Below are positions 54,880 through 63,877 of a stretch of 64,000 bases of DNA, in pieces (the stretch's first letter is position 1; every line of letters begins with the position of its first letter). Made by a program: the position numbers and the translations under genes. The notes below the pieces were generated by a model. It had not been told where the DNA came from. It saw only the letters and a program-made list of their open reading frames with translations, and did no database searches. This stretch comes from Zhouia amylolytica (GTDB lineage: Bacteria > Bacteroidota > Bacteroidia > Flavobacteriales > Flavobacteriaceae): NCBI RefSeq assembly GCF_900116365.1, contig NZ_FPAG01000006.1, positions 62,001 to 126,000 of the forward strand. Reading direction: 5' to 3'.

Positions 54880-57000
54880 ATGAAACGAATTAAATCTTCT
54901 CCCCAAAATTCTTTCTTAACCTCATTTTTGTTAAAAAAATTCCTGAATCTTTTTCGTACTCACATCATCTTAGCTATAAGCTTAATGTTACTTCTTTTTG
55001 TTTCCTGCGGAGAAAATGTCAAGGAAAAGAAGGATGGTGAAAGTGATCTGGAATCAGGTTTAATGTTGAGTCATATCGATAGTACCGTAACACCGGGAGA
55101 TGATTTTTCGGAATTTGCCAACGGTAAATGGTATAAAACTGCTGAAATGTATCCGGGAACTCCGTATAATGGGACCATGATAGAGGTAATCTACAGGGCC
55201 GAAGATCAGATAGGAGAAATTCTAAAAGAGGTCGTAAATGGAGGTGATTACCCATCCAATTCTCCTAAGGGACAAATTAAGGCTTTTTATAAAAGCTATA
55301 TAGACACTTTAACTCGGAATGAACTTGGAGCAAAACCCTTAAAAGAAGGTTTAGATAAAATCTTCGGAACTAAATCAAGTACAGAATTAGCCGGAATGAT
55401 GGGATTGCCAACCATTCCTTCTATTTTTAGTGGCCAGGTATTTTTAGATTCTAAGAATACGGCACGCTATATTTATTATCTGGAACAGGCAGACTTGGGA
55501 ATTCCAAGTCAAGAATATTATCTAAAAAAAGATGCGCCTTTTCCGGCCATTCGACAAGCCTATAAAGAATATATAGAAAAGATATTTAGATTAGCAGGAA
55601 TCGATCAACCTGAAAAACGAGCTAAAACCGTCTTGGATCTGGAATCCGCTATGGCACAGAAGCTTTGGACTAAAACAGAACAGCGTGATAAAAATAAAAT
55701 GTATCACCTGATGACAGTTGAGGAATTAAAATCTTACGCCCCGGGATTTGATTGGGATGCTTTTTTTGAAGCTAAAAACACGGATAAAATTACAGAGTTG
55801 GTGGTACATACCGATACTGCTATTAAAGGAGTTTCAGAAATCTATGGGAATTGCCCATTAGCAGATCTGCAAACACTTACAGCGTTTTACTATATTAATG
55901 GTATGGCTTCCCTGCTTTCTGCTGATTTTGAAAATGCAAATTTTGAGTTTTTTAGTAAAACCCTAATGGGAATTCCGCAACAACGTCCATTAGAAACTAA
56001 AGCCAAAGCTGCCTCCAATCAGGTTTTGAACTGGCAGTTGGGGAAATTGTATTCTGATAAATATTTAACCCCGGAAATTGAAGAAAAGGCGAATATATTG
56101 GTAGATTTTATGAAAAAGGCTATCCTGGCAAAATTAGAGGCTAATGACTGGATGGATGAGCCTACCAAAAAAGAGGCCATTGAGAAATTTAAAAACATAC
56201 ATTGGAAAGTTGGTAAACCAGAGAGATTAATTGATCAGTCAAGTCTTGAATTCAAGGATAATGATTTGGTGGGCAATATTCAAAAAATAAATGTGTGGAA
56301 GGCAAATGATGAATTGAACCGTCTGACAGAACCTAAACGCGAATGGGAATGGCTTCGCGAAGAACAAGTTGTAAATGCGTATTATCAGGCAGAAATGAAT
56401 GATGTGGTTATTCCTATTGGGATTTTACAACCACCTATTTTTGATCCAAAGGCAGATCCGGCCGCCAATTTTGGAGGAATCCTAGCGGTAGTTGGTCATG
56501 AGGTTAGTCATGCTTTTGATGATAAAGGAAGTAAGTCGGATGCTAACGGACTATTGCGAAATTGGTGGAGCGAAGAATCAAGGAATGAGTTTGAACGAAG
56601 AGCAAATATATTAGTCGATCAATATAATAAATATGAACCGATACCAGGTGTACATCTAAATGGTAATTTAACCTTAGGAGAAAATATTGGTGATATAGGA
56701 GGAGTGGCCTTAGCCTATAGCGCATACAGAGAATATGTCAATCAGGAACAAGGAGGTGAAGCCCCTATTATTGATGGACTAACAGGCGATCAGCGTTTTT
56801 TCATTGCGTATGCCCAACTATGGAGTTGGATAACTACTGATGCCTATGCACGTCAGGCAGCAATGACAGACCCACATAGCCCCGGTAAATTTCGTGCCAA
56901 CGGAGTGGTGCGAAATATGGATGTATGGTATGATACATTCAAGGTGCAACCTGGAGATTCTTTATACCTTGCTCCGGATGATAGGGTGCAGATTTGGTAA
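54880..57000 (+). CDS. M13-family zinc endopeptidase (neprilysin-like), lipoprotein
   Basis: 706-aa exported metallopeptidase. A long positively charged N-terminus and hydrophobic segment end in LLFVSC, a lipobox. The N-terminal M13 domain contains DDFSEFANGKW and PSQEYYL. The catalytic domain has HEVSH (H540, E541, H544) in VVGHEVSHAFDDKGSKSDANG and third ligand E601 in LGENIGDIGGVALAY. It ends GVVRNMDVWYDTFKVQPGDSLYLAPDDRVQIW, the conserved M13 C-terminus. Cleaves peptides in the periplasm or at the surface. Followed 37 bases later by a DUF3108-like gene. Confidence 0.97.
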   Translation: MKRIKSSPQNSFLTSFLLKKFLNLFRTHIILAISLMLLLFVSCGENVKEKKDGESDLESGLMLSHIDSTVTPGDDFSEFANGKWYKTAEMYPGTPYNGTMIEVIYRAEDQIGEILKEVVNGGDYPSNSPKGQIKAFYKSYIDTLTRNELGAKPLKEGLDKIFGTKSSTELAGMMGLPTIPSIFSGQVFLDSKNTARYIYYLEQADLGIPSQEYYLKKDAPFPAIRQAYKEYIEKIFRLAGIDQPEKRAKTVLDLESAMAQKLWTKTEQRDKNKMYHLMTVEELKSYAPGFDWDAFFEAKNTDKITELVVHTDTAIKGVSEIYGNCPLADLQTLTAFYYINGMASLLSADFENANFEFFSKTLMGIPQQRPLETKAKAASNQVLNWQLGKLYSDKYLTPEIEEKANILVDFMKKAILAKLEANDWMDEPTKKEAIEKFKNIHWKVGKPERLIDQSSLEFKDNDLVGNIQKINVWKANDELNRLTEPKREWEWLREEQVVNAYYQAEMNDVVIPIGILQPPIFDPKADPAANFGGILAVVGHEVSHAFDDKGSKSDANGLLRNWWSEESRNEFERRANILVDQYNKYEPIPGVHLNGNLTLGENIGDIGGVALAYSAYREYVNQEQGGEAPIIDGLTGDQRFFIAYAQLWSWITTDAYARQAAMTDPHSPGKFRANGVVRNMDVWYDTFKVQPGDSLYLAPDDRVQIW

Positions 57001-57037
57001 TAATAAACTCTTTAGAAACTTATAATTATAACGTAAA

Positions 57038-57745
57038 ATGAAAAAATATATTAAAGGAATCGCTTTGATAGGCCTATTAATAGGATCATATTCATTAAGC
57101 CTGGCTCAGGATTGCGAAGGGTATTATCCGATGACAGAAGGTATACAGTTCGAAACAAAAAATTACGATAAAAAGAACAGATTAAAATCGACAAACCAAC
57201 ATGTAGTTAAAGAGGTTTTTGAAAAAGATGGACAAACCATAGCTGTTGTTCATACAATAACAACAGATGATAAAGGAGAAGAGTTAATAAATACGCAATA
57301 TGAAGTTGTTTGTGAAGGAGGGAATATCACCGTCAACACCCTTAAAATATTAAAAGAAAAACTCACCGCTACCTTATCAGAGAATGATTCTGATGCCGAA
57401 GCCAATGTAACTGGTACAAATTCAGTGATGCCAAATAATATGAGGGTAGGACAAGAATTACCAGATTCAACTATGGAAATGGAAATCATGGCAGGGAGCG
57501 TTAAGATGGATTTTGGGGTGAAAAGCTTTAATAAAAAAGTGGTTGCCGAAGAAACCATTAATGTCCCGGCAGGCACCTATGATTGTATGGTAGTTACGGA
57601 ACACACAGAAACAAAAATGATGATTACTAAAAAGACCACTTCTAAATTATGGTATGCCAAGGGAGTTGGCTTAGTTAAACAAGAAGAATATAATAAAAAG
57701 GGCGATCTGGTAGGCCTGACCGTATTGACTAATTTTAAAGATTAA
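57038..57745 (+). CDS. Exported DUF3108/TapB-like protein
   Basis: 235-aa secreted protein (signal ALIGLLIGSYSLSLAQ). The beta-rich mature part contains CEGYYPMTEGIQFETKNYDKKNR, VGQELPDSTMEMEIMAGSV and VPAGTYDCMVVTEHTETKMM...KLWYAKGVGLVKQEEYNKKG. The VPAGTYDC...WYAKGVGLVK pattern is typical of DUF3108-like/TapB-family proteins. Function unknown. Likely co-transcribed with the M13 peptidase upstream. Confidence 0.8.
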   Translation: MKKYIKGIALIGLLIGSYSLSLAQDCEGYYPMTEGIQFETKNYDKKNRLKSTNQHVVKEVFEKDGQTIAVVHTITTDDKGEELINTQYEVVCEGGNITVNTLKILKEKLTATLSENDSDAEANVTGTNSVMPNNMRVGQELPDSTMEMEIMAGSVKMDFGVKSFNKKVVAEETINVPAGTYDCMVVTEHTETKMMITKKTTSKLWYAKGVGLVKQEEYNKKGDLVGLTVLTNFKD

Positions 57746-57836
57746 TACGCTGCCGATTCCTAATAATGGATTGTTGAAGATTATAAATAGTGACCTTTTC
57801 ATGTAAAAAAAGCCCCTTCACCATCTTAAACCTTTC

Positions 57837-58547
57837 CTATGCTGAATTAAATAGATTGTTAATCGAAGGTATCTTTAGTACTGATTTTACAAAAATTAAG
57901 GTGATGATCGAAGGTGCAAAACCAATAAATAGTGAAAAGTAAGTTTGATAAGGTTCTTGTAATGCCATATTTCCAGTTTCCTGAAATAAAAGCTGTCCAT
58001 AAGGTTGGGTATCATAAAAGAGGGTATTAATAAAATTCCAACCCAAATGAAAGCCTAACGGCATCAGTATAGATTTGGTTTTTGCATAGGTATAACCCCA
58101 AACATATCCTGTGAAACCAGTAGTGAGTAATACATACAATAAAACTATAATTCTGGAACCAAGGAGGCCATAAGAAAACCAGTGATATACACCAAAAGCC
58201 ACCGCTGATAAAAAAATAGCCCGGTACATTCCCAATCGTTTAATTAAGAGATATAAAAGAGCTGCACGGAAAATAAGATCTTCCGTTAGAGCCGACTTTA
58301 AATGATACCAAAAAGAACCAAAAAGAGAGCGATAATCAAAAGATTGATTTAAGCTCCAGGAGATACCATTAACCTGGGTTTCAATTAGAATGAAAAGTAG
58401 TTTAAGAAAAATGATAAAACTTAATCCAATTATAAATTGCTGTAATCCATTCTTGACAGGGCGAAAACCTAAGACACCTAGGTTTTCTTTCTCAAAATAA
58501 TGTAGCAATAACCACGATACACCAAGGATTATAAGAATACCGATCAT
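57837..58547 (-). CDS. CPBP-family intramembrane glutamic endopeptidase
   Basis: 236-aa membrane protein with six to seven hydrophobic segments. The three CPBP/Abi motifs are visible: motif 1 LTEDLIFRAALL (E-D-x-x-x-R in place of the usual E-E-x-x-x-R), motif 2 FGVYHWFSYG and motif 3 GFHLGWNFINTLF. The Glu-to-Asp change at the second motif-1 acidic residue is noteworthy but the first Glu is kept. It begins 1 base after the upstream XRE regulator gene, so the two are translationally linked. An intramembrane protease next to a membrane-anchored transcription factor suggests regulated proteolysis. Confidence 0.85.
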   Translation of the reverse strand: MIGILIILGVSWLLLHYFEKENLGVLGFRPVKNGLQQFIIGLSFIIFLKLLFILIETQVNGISWSLNQSFDYRSLFGSFWYHLKSALTEDLIFRAALLYLLIKRLGMYRAIFLSAVAFGVYHWFSYGLLGSRIIVLLYVLLTTGFTGYVWGYTYAKTKSILMPLGFHLGWNFINTLFYDTQPYGQLLFQETGNMALQEPYQTYFSLFIGFAPSIITLIFVKSVLKIPSINNLFNSA

Positions 58548-58548
58548 A

Positions 58549-59004
58549 TTATGAAACTTTTCCCTTCGACTGGGTTAGTAAACCTATCTTTTTATTTTTC
58601 CAGAGCTTGATTAAAATAACCCCCAACAATACATTTACAACAGAGTAATACATCAAAAGCTCAAAATCGGTTTCGGGGAATGTTTTTGATTGAGCGATAT
58701 AGGCTGTCGCTATCAAAAGAATAATACATATTAGTAAAATCGAAATGGTGACCTCCCTGAAAAACGTTACTCTTTTTTTTGAACCATTAAGTTGATTGTT
58801 GTCCAAATCATCTAAGGTGAAATTCAAAAACTTTGAAAGAATTTTTAGCGTAGAAATTCTCGGGGTGACCTCTCCCTTTTCAATACGTTGAATGGAGCGT
58901 AGGCTAATATTGGAAATGTCCGCTAAATCCTTTTGTGTATAATTTAATTGAATCCTTTGTTCTTTTACGATTTTGGCTATCATTTGCTGTTTGTCTTTAT
59001 ACAT
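58549..59004 (-). CDS. Membrane-anchored XRE-type regulator
   Basis: 151-aa protein; the start at ATG 59004 (MYKDKQQM) is preferred because the HTH begins just after it (59049 and 58983 are other in-frame starts). HTH about residues 10-65: IVKEQRIQLNYTQKDLADIS with recognition helix ISLRSIQRIEKGE, almost identical to LSLRTIQRIENGE of the regulator at 51482. Two membrane segments follow (ISILLICIILLIATAYI and LLMYYSVVNVLLGVILIKLW). It is coupled to the CPBP protease gene, and the ACGWCAT repeats lie upstream. Confidence 0.85.
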   Translation of the reverse strand: MYKDKQQMIAKIVKEQRIQLNYTQKDLADISNISLRSIQRIEKGEVTPRISTLKILSKFLNFTLDDLDNNQLNGSKKRVTFFREVTISILLICIILLIATAYIAQSKTFPETDFELLMYYSVVNVLLGVILIKLWKNKKIGLLTQSKGKVS

Positions 59005-59047
59005 CGTAAAATTATATTTAAAGGTTAAAGAATGAAGTGTCATAGGC

Positions 59048-59065
59048 ACGACATTTATACGTCAT
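59048..59065. promoter_or_regulatory. Two ACGWCAT repeats at 11-bp phasing
   Basis: ACGACAT (59048-59054) and ACGTCAT (59059-59065), 44-61 bases upstream of the preferred start of the XRE-CPBP operon. The 18-base unit matches 52594-52611 at 16 positions. The remaining gap to the fucosidase stop (59066-59336) holds nothing else recognisable. Confidence 0.65.
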
Positions 59066-59336
59066 TTAATAATTACGGCCATTTGACATGGTGCTAATCC
59101 AATTAAAATTAGTCGAAATATTATAAAAAACTAGTTACTTCCAGATAGACCTGAAACGTATAGAGATCAGTTGATTTAGTTGTGTAACAACAATATAAGC
59201 ATTTTGGTTGGCATCACGACCAACCTCGATATACAAAAGAGTAAATTTCGAGTTTCAGATTTATTATTTCATAAAAGTACTACCACTTACCTCAATAGTC
59301 TAATTGGATAAATTTAAGTCTGCTCCAATTCCTGAA

Positions 59337-60386
59337 CTATGGTTTGATGTCTAGCCTCGTTCTTAACTCCGATAAGATCTCAATGTCTTTAGTCCTTATT
59401 TTGCCTGATCTGTTTGGAGGACAGTTAAGGATCAGGATATTATCCTGTGCCGTAGCAACCTTATATAAATCAACCAGTTCATCTACAGATTTAAATAGGG
59501 TGTCATTCGTATTGTAAAACCAACGTTGACTTATGCAAATGGTAGATTCCCAGGGCATATAATAAGGCTTTCCATTATGGGTAAATACCTTTGGATCGTT
59601 CTTCCCCGGCAAATATGGATCCCCCAGTCTAAAATCACTAGGGAAATACCTGACCGGATATCCCTCTTTTTGGTCTTCGGGATACACAGGGTGATGATCC
59701 GGATCCTCCGGTAAACCAATAGACCAGTTAACCCCTATTTGGCATTCAGGCTCTCTCGATTTAATGGTTTGGTATATGTCTCCTAATGGCCAGCGATGAT
59801 TTTCTTTTACCCAACCCCCGTCAAACCAGAATTCTACAATATTTACATGTTTCTGGGTAATGGCTAATAATTCATTTAATTGTTTGACCATATAGGAATT
59901 ATAAGTGCTGTCCAGTTCGGTGTTTTTTACGTCACCATTTTTATTTCGATCCCATAATGAGTAGTATAAACCCAAGCCAACATCATACTTTTTACATGCT
60001 TTAGCTACCGCTTCTATCACATTGGTAGTATTTCCGGAGCTGGCCACATCATAGTCAGTATATTCACTATCCCAAAGACAAAATCCATCGTGATGCTTGG
60101 TAATTAAAATAACATATTTCATGCCGGCATCTTTAGCCGTTTTTACCCATTGATCAGCATCGATATCGGATGGTTTGTATGATGAAGCAGGTTTCGTGCC
60201 ATCAGTCCACTCCATATCATGGAAGGTGTTGATCCCAAAATGAATGAACATCCCATATTGACGTTCAATTTGTTTGCGCTGTGCCTCACTTGGCGTTTCA
60301 GAAGAAACAGGTAGAATTTGTTTTTTGGTGTTCGAACATGAGCATAATATACTTGTTGTAAAAAAGACTAAAAATAGGTTTTTCAT
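59337..60386 (-). CDS. Alpha-L-fucosidase, GH29, short lipoprotein form
   Basis: 349-aa exported GH29 enzyme. The signal ends in STILCSC (lipobox-like). Core motifs: YGMFIHFGINTFHDMEW, KYVILITKHHDGFCLWDSEYTDY and the nucleophile segment VEFWFDGGW with D189. It lacks the C-terminal beta domain of the longer fucosidase at 29071, as in many GH29-B-like enzymes that act on branched fucosides. The subgroup is inferred from size only. Single gene. Confidence 0.93.
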   Translation of the reverse strand: MKNLFLVFFTTSILCSCSNTKKQILPVSSETPSEAQRKQIERQYGMFIHFGINTFHDMEWTDGTKPASSYKPSDIDADQWVKTAKDAGMKYVILITKHHDGFCLWDSEYTDYDVASSGNTTNVIEAVAKACKKYDVGLGLYYSLWDRNKNGDVKNTELDSTYNSYMVKQLNELLAITQKHVNIVEFWFDGGWVKENHRWPLGDIYQTIKSREPECQIGVNWSIGLPEDPDHHPVYPEDQKEGYPVRYFPSDFRLGDPYLPGKNDPKVFTHNGKPYYMPWESTICISQRWFYNTNDTLFKSVDELVDLYKVATAQDNILILNCPPNRSGKIRTKDIEILSELRTRLDIKP

Positions 60387-60526
60387 AAATCGTTTATAAT
60401 GAACCTGAAATGGTTTGGTTGGATTTAGGTTTATTGAGGAACTAAACTACAAATTTTACTTATATTAAACTAATGAGTAAAAAAACATAAATGCCTAAAT
60501 ATTTATAGAAAGAGACAATCCTTTTT

Positions 60527-61009
60527 TTACAACCCGATAATTACCAAAAATTGAAGAGGCGAAATTTCTTGTAATTCAAGTTTCTCATTATCATAAAAAG
60601 CCTCTGAGGGGATGTAGTAAGACAGGTCACAAGGGATTTTAGTGAAGGTGGCTGTAAAATCTATATTAATGGCTTCGTAATCCTTCAGGTTTATGGTATA
60701 CTGAAATTCCGATTCTCTGGGTATATATAGCGAAAGAGTATGATCAAAGGCTCGTATTTCCGCATCTGGACTAACATAATCTATAGCCGGAATGTATCGA
60801 AATCCCGCTCCGGAAAAATCACCTGTCACCGTAATGCTATCCGGGTCAATAGTGCCATTTTCAATGAGGTTGTTTCCTGCCTCATCTGTGATACGTATGT
60901 TTAATTCCGGAAATGCCGGATCAAAAAGTGAACAATCGATCCCATCATCTTTATTAGAACAACTAGCGATAAAGAGTACAAACAGGAGTAAACTTAAAAT
61001 ACACTTCAT
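60527..61009 (-). CDS. Small lipoprotein of unknown function
   Basis: 160-aa exported lipoprotein (signal SLLLFVLFIASCS, Cys at about residue 17). The mature part is beta-rich, with LNIRITDEAGNNLIENGTIDPDSITVTG near the start. Short lipoproteins of this kind are frequent in the group, and no family name can be assigned. Single gene between the fucosidase and the SMR exporter. Confidence 0.7.
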   Translation of the reverse strand: MKCILSLLLFVLFIASCSNKDDGIDCSLFDPAFPELNIRITDEAGNNLIENGTIDPDSITVTGDFSGAGFRYIPAIDYVSPDAEIRAFDHTLSLYIPRESEFQYTINLKDYEAINIDFTATFTKIPCDLSYYIPSEAFYDNEKLELQEISPLQFLVIIGL

Positions 61010-61124
61010 AAAGCTGTTTTCTAAAAGATGTTAATAGCAGCCATAGGTTGCGTCCAAAGTTATTCCATTAATGAGTAACATCCTGAGGTGTTCCAATTCA
61101 AATAAATATAGAATACTAAAAGGC

Positions 61125-61451
61125 TTAATGGGATACAACTTTCAACCCAACAATCGAACCAATTAAAGTGGTAAGGAATAGTAAACGAAAAAAGGATGCA
61201 GGCTCCTTAAAAACTGTAATACCAATGATAACAGTTCCTACAGCACCAATTCCTGTCCAAATAGCATAGGCAGTCCCGATGGGCAAATGTTGAGTTACTT
61301 TTATTAAAAGGGCCATACTTATTACTAACGTAATAATAAAACTTCCATACCATAGGTACATCTCATTTCCTGTAGCTTCTTTCGCCTTTCCTAAACAGAA
61401 AGCAAAAGCTACCTCAAATAAACCTGCAATAATCAAAAGAATCCAGTTCAT
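61125..61451 (-). CDS. sugE: SMR-family exporter, SugE/Gdx type
   Basis: 108-aa inner-membrane protein with four membrane helices. E13 in LFEVAFAF is the essential proton/substrate-binding Glu. The second signature LPIGTAYAIWTGIGAVGTVIIGI and the ending GLKVVSH follow SugE (Gdx), the guanidinium exporter, more closely than EmrE. A guanidine riboswitch was looked for upstream and not recognised. The Crp/Fnr gene 71 bases upstream in the same direction is a candidate regulator. Confidence 0.88.
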   Translation of the reverse strand: MNWILLIIAGLFEVAFAFCLGKAKEATGNEMYLWYGSFIITLVISMALLIKVTQHLPIGTAYAIWTGIGAVGTVIIGITVFKEPASFFRLLFLTTLIGSIVGLKVVSH

Positions 61452-61522
61452 CTCCTTAATTTTTTGGCAAAGGTCAGCAATGGAATTGAATAAAAATTTT
61501 ACAAATGATAAAAAATGTAACC

Positions 61523-62089
61523 TTAATGCTTTTTCGCTCTTATTCTGCTTAAAGTGACCTGCGTAATGCCCAAATAAGAAGCAATATGCCCTAATTGGAC
61601 CCGTCTTACTAAGTCGGGATTTTGGATCAAAAGATCTAGGTATCTTTCCTTGGCTGTCCGAAACTGTCTGGAAATAAGTCGCTCCTCTGTTTTTACAAGC
61701 TCTTGTTCAGCAAGTCTTCTTCCCCAATTGGCCAAGTGTATGTCTTTATCAAAAAGTTTTTGAAGGTCGGTTGTTTTTATTTGATACAATTCGCATGCTT
61801 CCAGTAATTCGATGTCTTCATACCCCTTTTTATTAGCAACATAACTATTCATTGATAGTACAGGATCACCCTCTTTACCAAACCAAAATGTAATGTCGTT
61901 ATCAGGTGTTTTGGCATACGCTCGAACAATGCCTTTCTTGATAAAGTAAGCTGAATTTTCAACCGTATCAGCCCGAAGTAATATATGTCCCTTCGGAAAA
62001 CTGACTTCATTAAAGTATTTTTTGAGTGTCTGCTTCGAGGATTCAGGAATCACATATATTTGGTCAAGAATATGGTCAATAGTCATCAT
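61523..62089 (-). CDS. Crp/Fnr-family regulator (Bacteroidota short type)
   Basis: 188-aa regulator of the same subfamily as 14502 and 16523. The beta-roll contains FPKGHILLRADTVENSAYFIKKGIVRAY, and the winged helix ends VQLGHIASYLGITQVTLSRIRAKK. Translation can start at either of two adjacent ATGs (62089 or 62086). Upstream of and co-directional with the SugE-type exporter. Confidence 0.9.
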   Translation of the reverse strand: MMTIDHILDQIYVIPESSKQTLKKYFNEVSFPKGHILLRADTVENSAYFIKKGIVRAYAKTPDNDITFWFGKEGDPVLSMNSYVANKKGYEDIELLEACELYQIKTTDLQKLFDKDIHLANWGRRLAEQELVKTEERLISRQFRTAKERYLDLLIQNPDLVRRVQLGHIASYLGITQVTLSRIRAKKH

Positions 62090-62115
62090 ATACGGTTGAG
62101 GTCTAATTTTTAAGG

Positions 62116-62457
62116 CTACTTTTTCTTACTTGATTTAGCTTTTGGGTTATATTTCAGGCACAATTGAATCCAATAATTCAGATCCTGATCCAAATCGATC
62201 CCTTCAGGTTCTACAAAAACAAAGCCCTTCATAGGGCGTCCCGTAAAGTCCATTTCGCGACAACCTTTTTCTTGTAAGGCCTTATCATAGATTTCCGGAT
62301 CAATGCGTGCCATCAAATTGTCTTTAACAACTCCTACACACATTTTATCCTCAACCATAAAACAGAGCCCTCCCATCATTTTCTTTTCCTCAAAAGAGAT
62401 ATGCTTCTCTTTAAGGGAAAGCCTGATGCGATCTGCTAAAAAATTATCATATGCCAT
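62116..62457 (-). CDS. TfoX N-terminal domain protein
   Basis: 113-aa protein consisting of one TfoX-N domain (the N-terminal half of the competence regulator TfoX/Sxy). It contains ISFEEKKMMGGLCFMVEDKMCVGVVKDNLMARI, CREMDFTGRPMKGFVFVEP and a Lys-rich tail. No DNA-binding or C-terminal TfoX domain is present. Such single-domain proteins are common and of unknown role; it should not be read as competence control. The gene lies 26 bases upstream of the Crp/Fnr gene. Confidence 0.85.
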   Translation of the reverse strand: MAYDNFLADRIRLSLKEKHISFEEKKMMGGLCFMVEDKMCVGVVKDNLMARIDPEIYDKALQEKGCREMDFTGRPMKGFVFVEPEGIDLDQDLNYWIQLCLKYNPKAKSSKKK

Positions 62458-62479
62458 TTATCCCTATTTATTGTGATGG

Positions 62480-63877
62480 TTAGTTACTTCTAACAATTTC
62501 TAATGCCTTTTTAAATGATTTTACAGAAGTAGTGATATCATGTTCAGTGGTTGCCCAGGAGCAAATGCTAACCCTTATGACTCTTTTACCAGACCACAAA
62601 GAACCACCAAGCCAACACGTTCTTAGCTTTTGTATGGTACCTAAAACTCTTTCTGTAAGTTCATCGGTGTCACACCGAACGATTATTTGATTAAAAACCA
62701 CATCATTTTCCACATAAAACCCCTTTATCTGTGTGATTTCATTCGCAAACTGTTTAGCTCGGTGATGCATGGTTAAAATCATTTCATCTACACCTTGTTT
62801 CCCAAGGTGCCTCAGTATGGCCCATAACTCAATAATCCTTGCTCTTCTCGACATTTCCGGAGTAAAGAACATACCATCTCTTTCTGAGCTTTCAATGATA
62901 TAACTTCCAGACATGTGCAGCGCTGAGGTCATAGCTTCCGGGTCCGAGCATAAAACAATGCCACAGTCATAAGGAGTATTAAGCGTTTTGTGACCATCAA
63001 CCGCCCATGAAGATGCATGCTCCATTCCTTTCGTTAAGTACTTCAATTCATTTACAGCCCCAGCCCATAATCCGAATGCCCCGTCAATATGTACCCATGC
63101 GCCCACTTTATTCGCTTTCTTGCAAATGCGGTCAAAGTCATCAAAAGCCCCACTGTTTACATTTCCCGCTTGAAGAATCAAAATGGTATTTGCGTCTAAT
63201 TCCGGAATCGAATCATATAAGATCCTGCCTTGATCGTCGACATCTACCCACTCAATATTTTCTGTTCCCAAGCCTAATATTCCGATGGCTTTTAAAACGG
63301 TTGAATGTGCTTGTTTACCGGTTACAATTCTGATTTCTGGAGCATTCCTTAGTCCTTTTTTATTGATATCCCATTGATTTCTTTCCAGAATACGATATCT
63401 GGCGGCAGCCAAACCACACAAATTCGCGGAAGAGGTTCCACTTACAAAACCTGCAGAGGTATGCTGCGGCAAATTAAATAAATTAATTAGCCATTTTTCA
63501 ACCACCGATTCTAATTTGCTTCCAATAGGGGAGAGCACATTCATGGCTGGTGCCTGATCCCAATAAGTGCCCAGGTTTTTGGCAGCCAATCCTACAGGAA
63601 CAACACTACCACATACAAATCCAAAATACCTTCCTCCCAAAGTAGCGGTTGTCGCAGGACTCCCATAAGTGTTTAATTGTTCAATGACGCTGGAAGCCTC
63701 CGTAGGGTTTTCAGGGAGTTCTTCGTCGAAAGCAGACAAGTTCTTCAGCGCTGCCTCTGTCGGATAAACCTCCCGGTCAAAAATTCTTTCTAAATATTCA
63801 TAGGAATACTGTTGGGCCTGGTTAAATATGTTCTTGTTCCTTAGGTCCAGAAACATTTTGTCTTGTAGCTTGCTCAT
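62480..63877 (-). CDS. PLP-dependent decarboxylase (group II, aromatic amino acid/glutamate type)
   Basis: 465-aa pyridoxal-phosphate enzyme. The PLP lysine is K297 in AVDGHKTLNTPYDCG. The Asp that contacts the PLP ring nitrogen is in AWVHIDGAFGLW, and the segment TSSANLCGLAAARYR corresponds to the phosphate-binding region. These features fit group II decarboxylases (tyrosine, DOPA, tryptophan or glutamate) and not aminotransferases. The substrate cannot be fixed. The start ATG 63877 leaves 123 bases to the window edge. Confidence 0.88.
   Translation of the reverse strand: MSKLQDKMFLDLRNKNIFNQAQQYSYEYLERIFDREVYPTEAALKNLSAFDEELPENPTEASSVIEQLNTYGSPATTATLGGRYFGFVCGSVVPVGLAAKNLGTYWDQAPAMNVLSPIGSKLESVVEKWLINLFNLPQHTSAGFVSGTSSANLCGLAAARYRILERNQWDINKKGLRNAPEIRIVTGKQAHSTVLKAIGILGLGTENIEWVDVDDQGRILYDSIPELDANTILILQAGNVNSGAFDDFDRICKKANKVGAWVHIDGAFGLWAGAVNELKYLTKGMEHASSWAVDGHKTLNTPYDCGIVLCSDPEAMTSALHMSGSYIIESSERDGMFFTPEMSRRARIIELWAILRHLGKQGVDEMILTMHHRAKQFANEITQIKGFYVENDVVFNQIIVRCDTDELTERVLGTIQKLRTCWLGGSLWSGKRVIRVSICSWATTEHDITTSVKSFKKALEIVRSN

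Noticed and set aside
61452-61522. Guanidine riboswitch upstream of the SugE-type gene
   Set aside because: Only 71 bases separate the genes and no conserved riboswitch core was seen.
62116-62457. Competence regulator (TfoX)
   Set aside because: Only the N-terminal TfoX domain is present; single-domain homologues are not known competence regulators.
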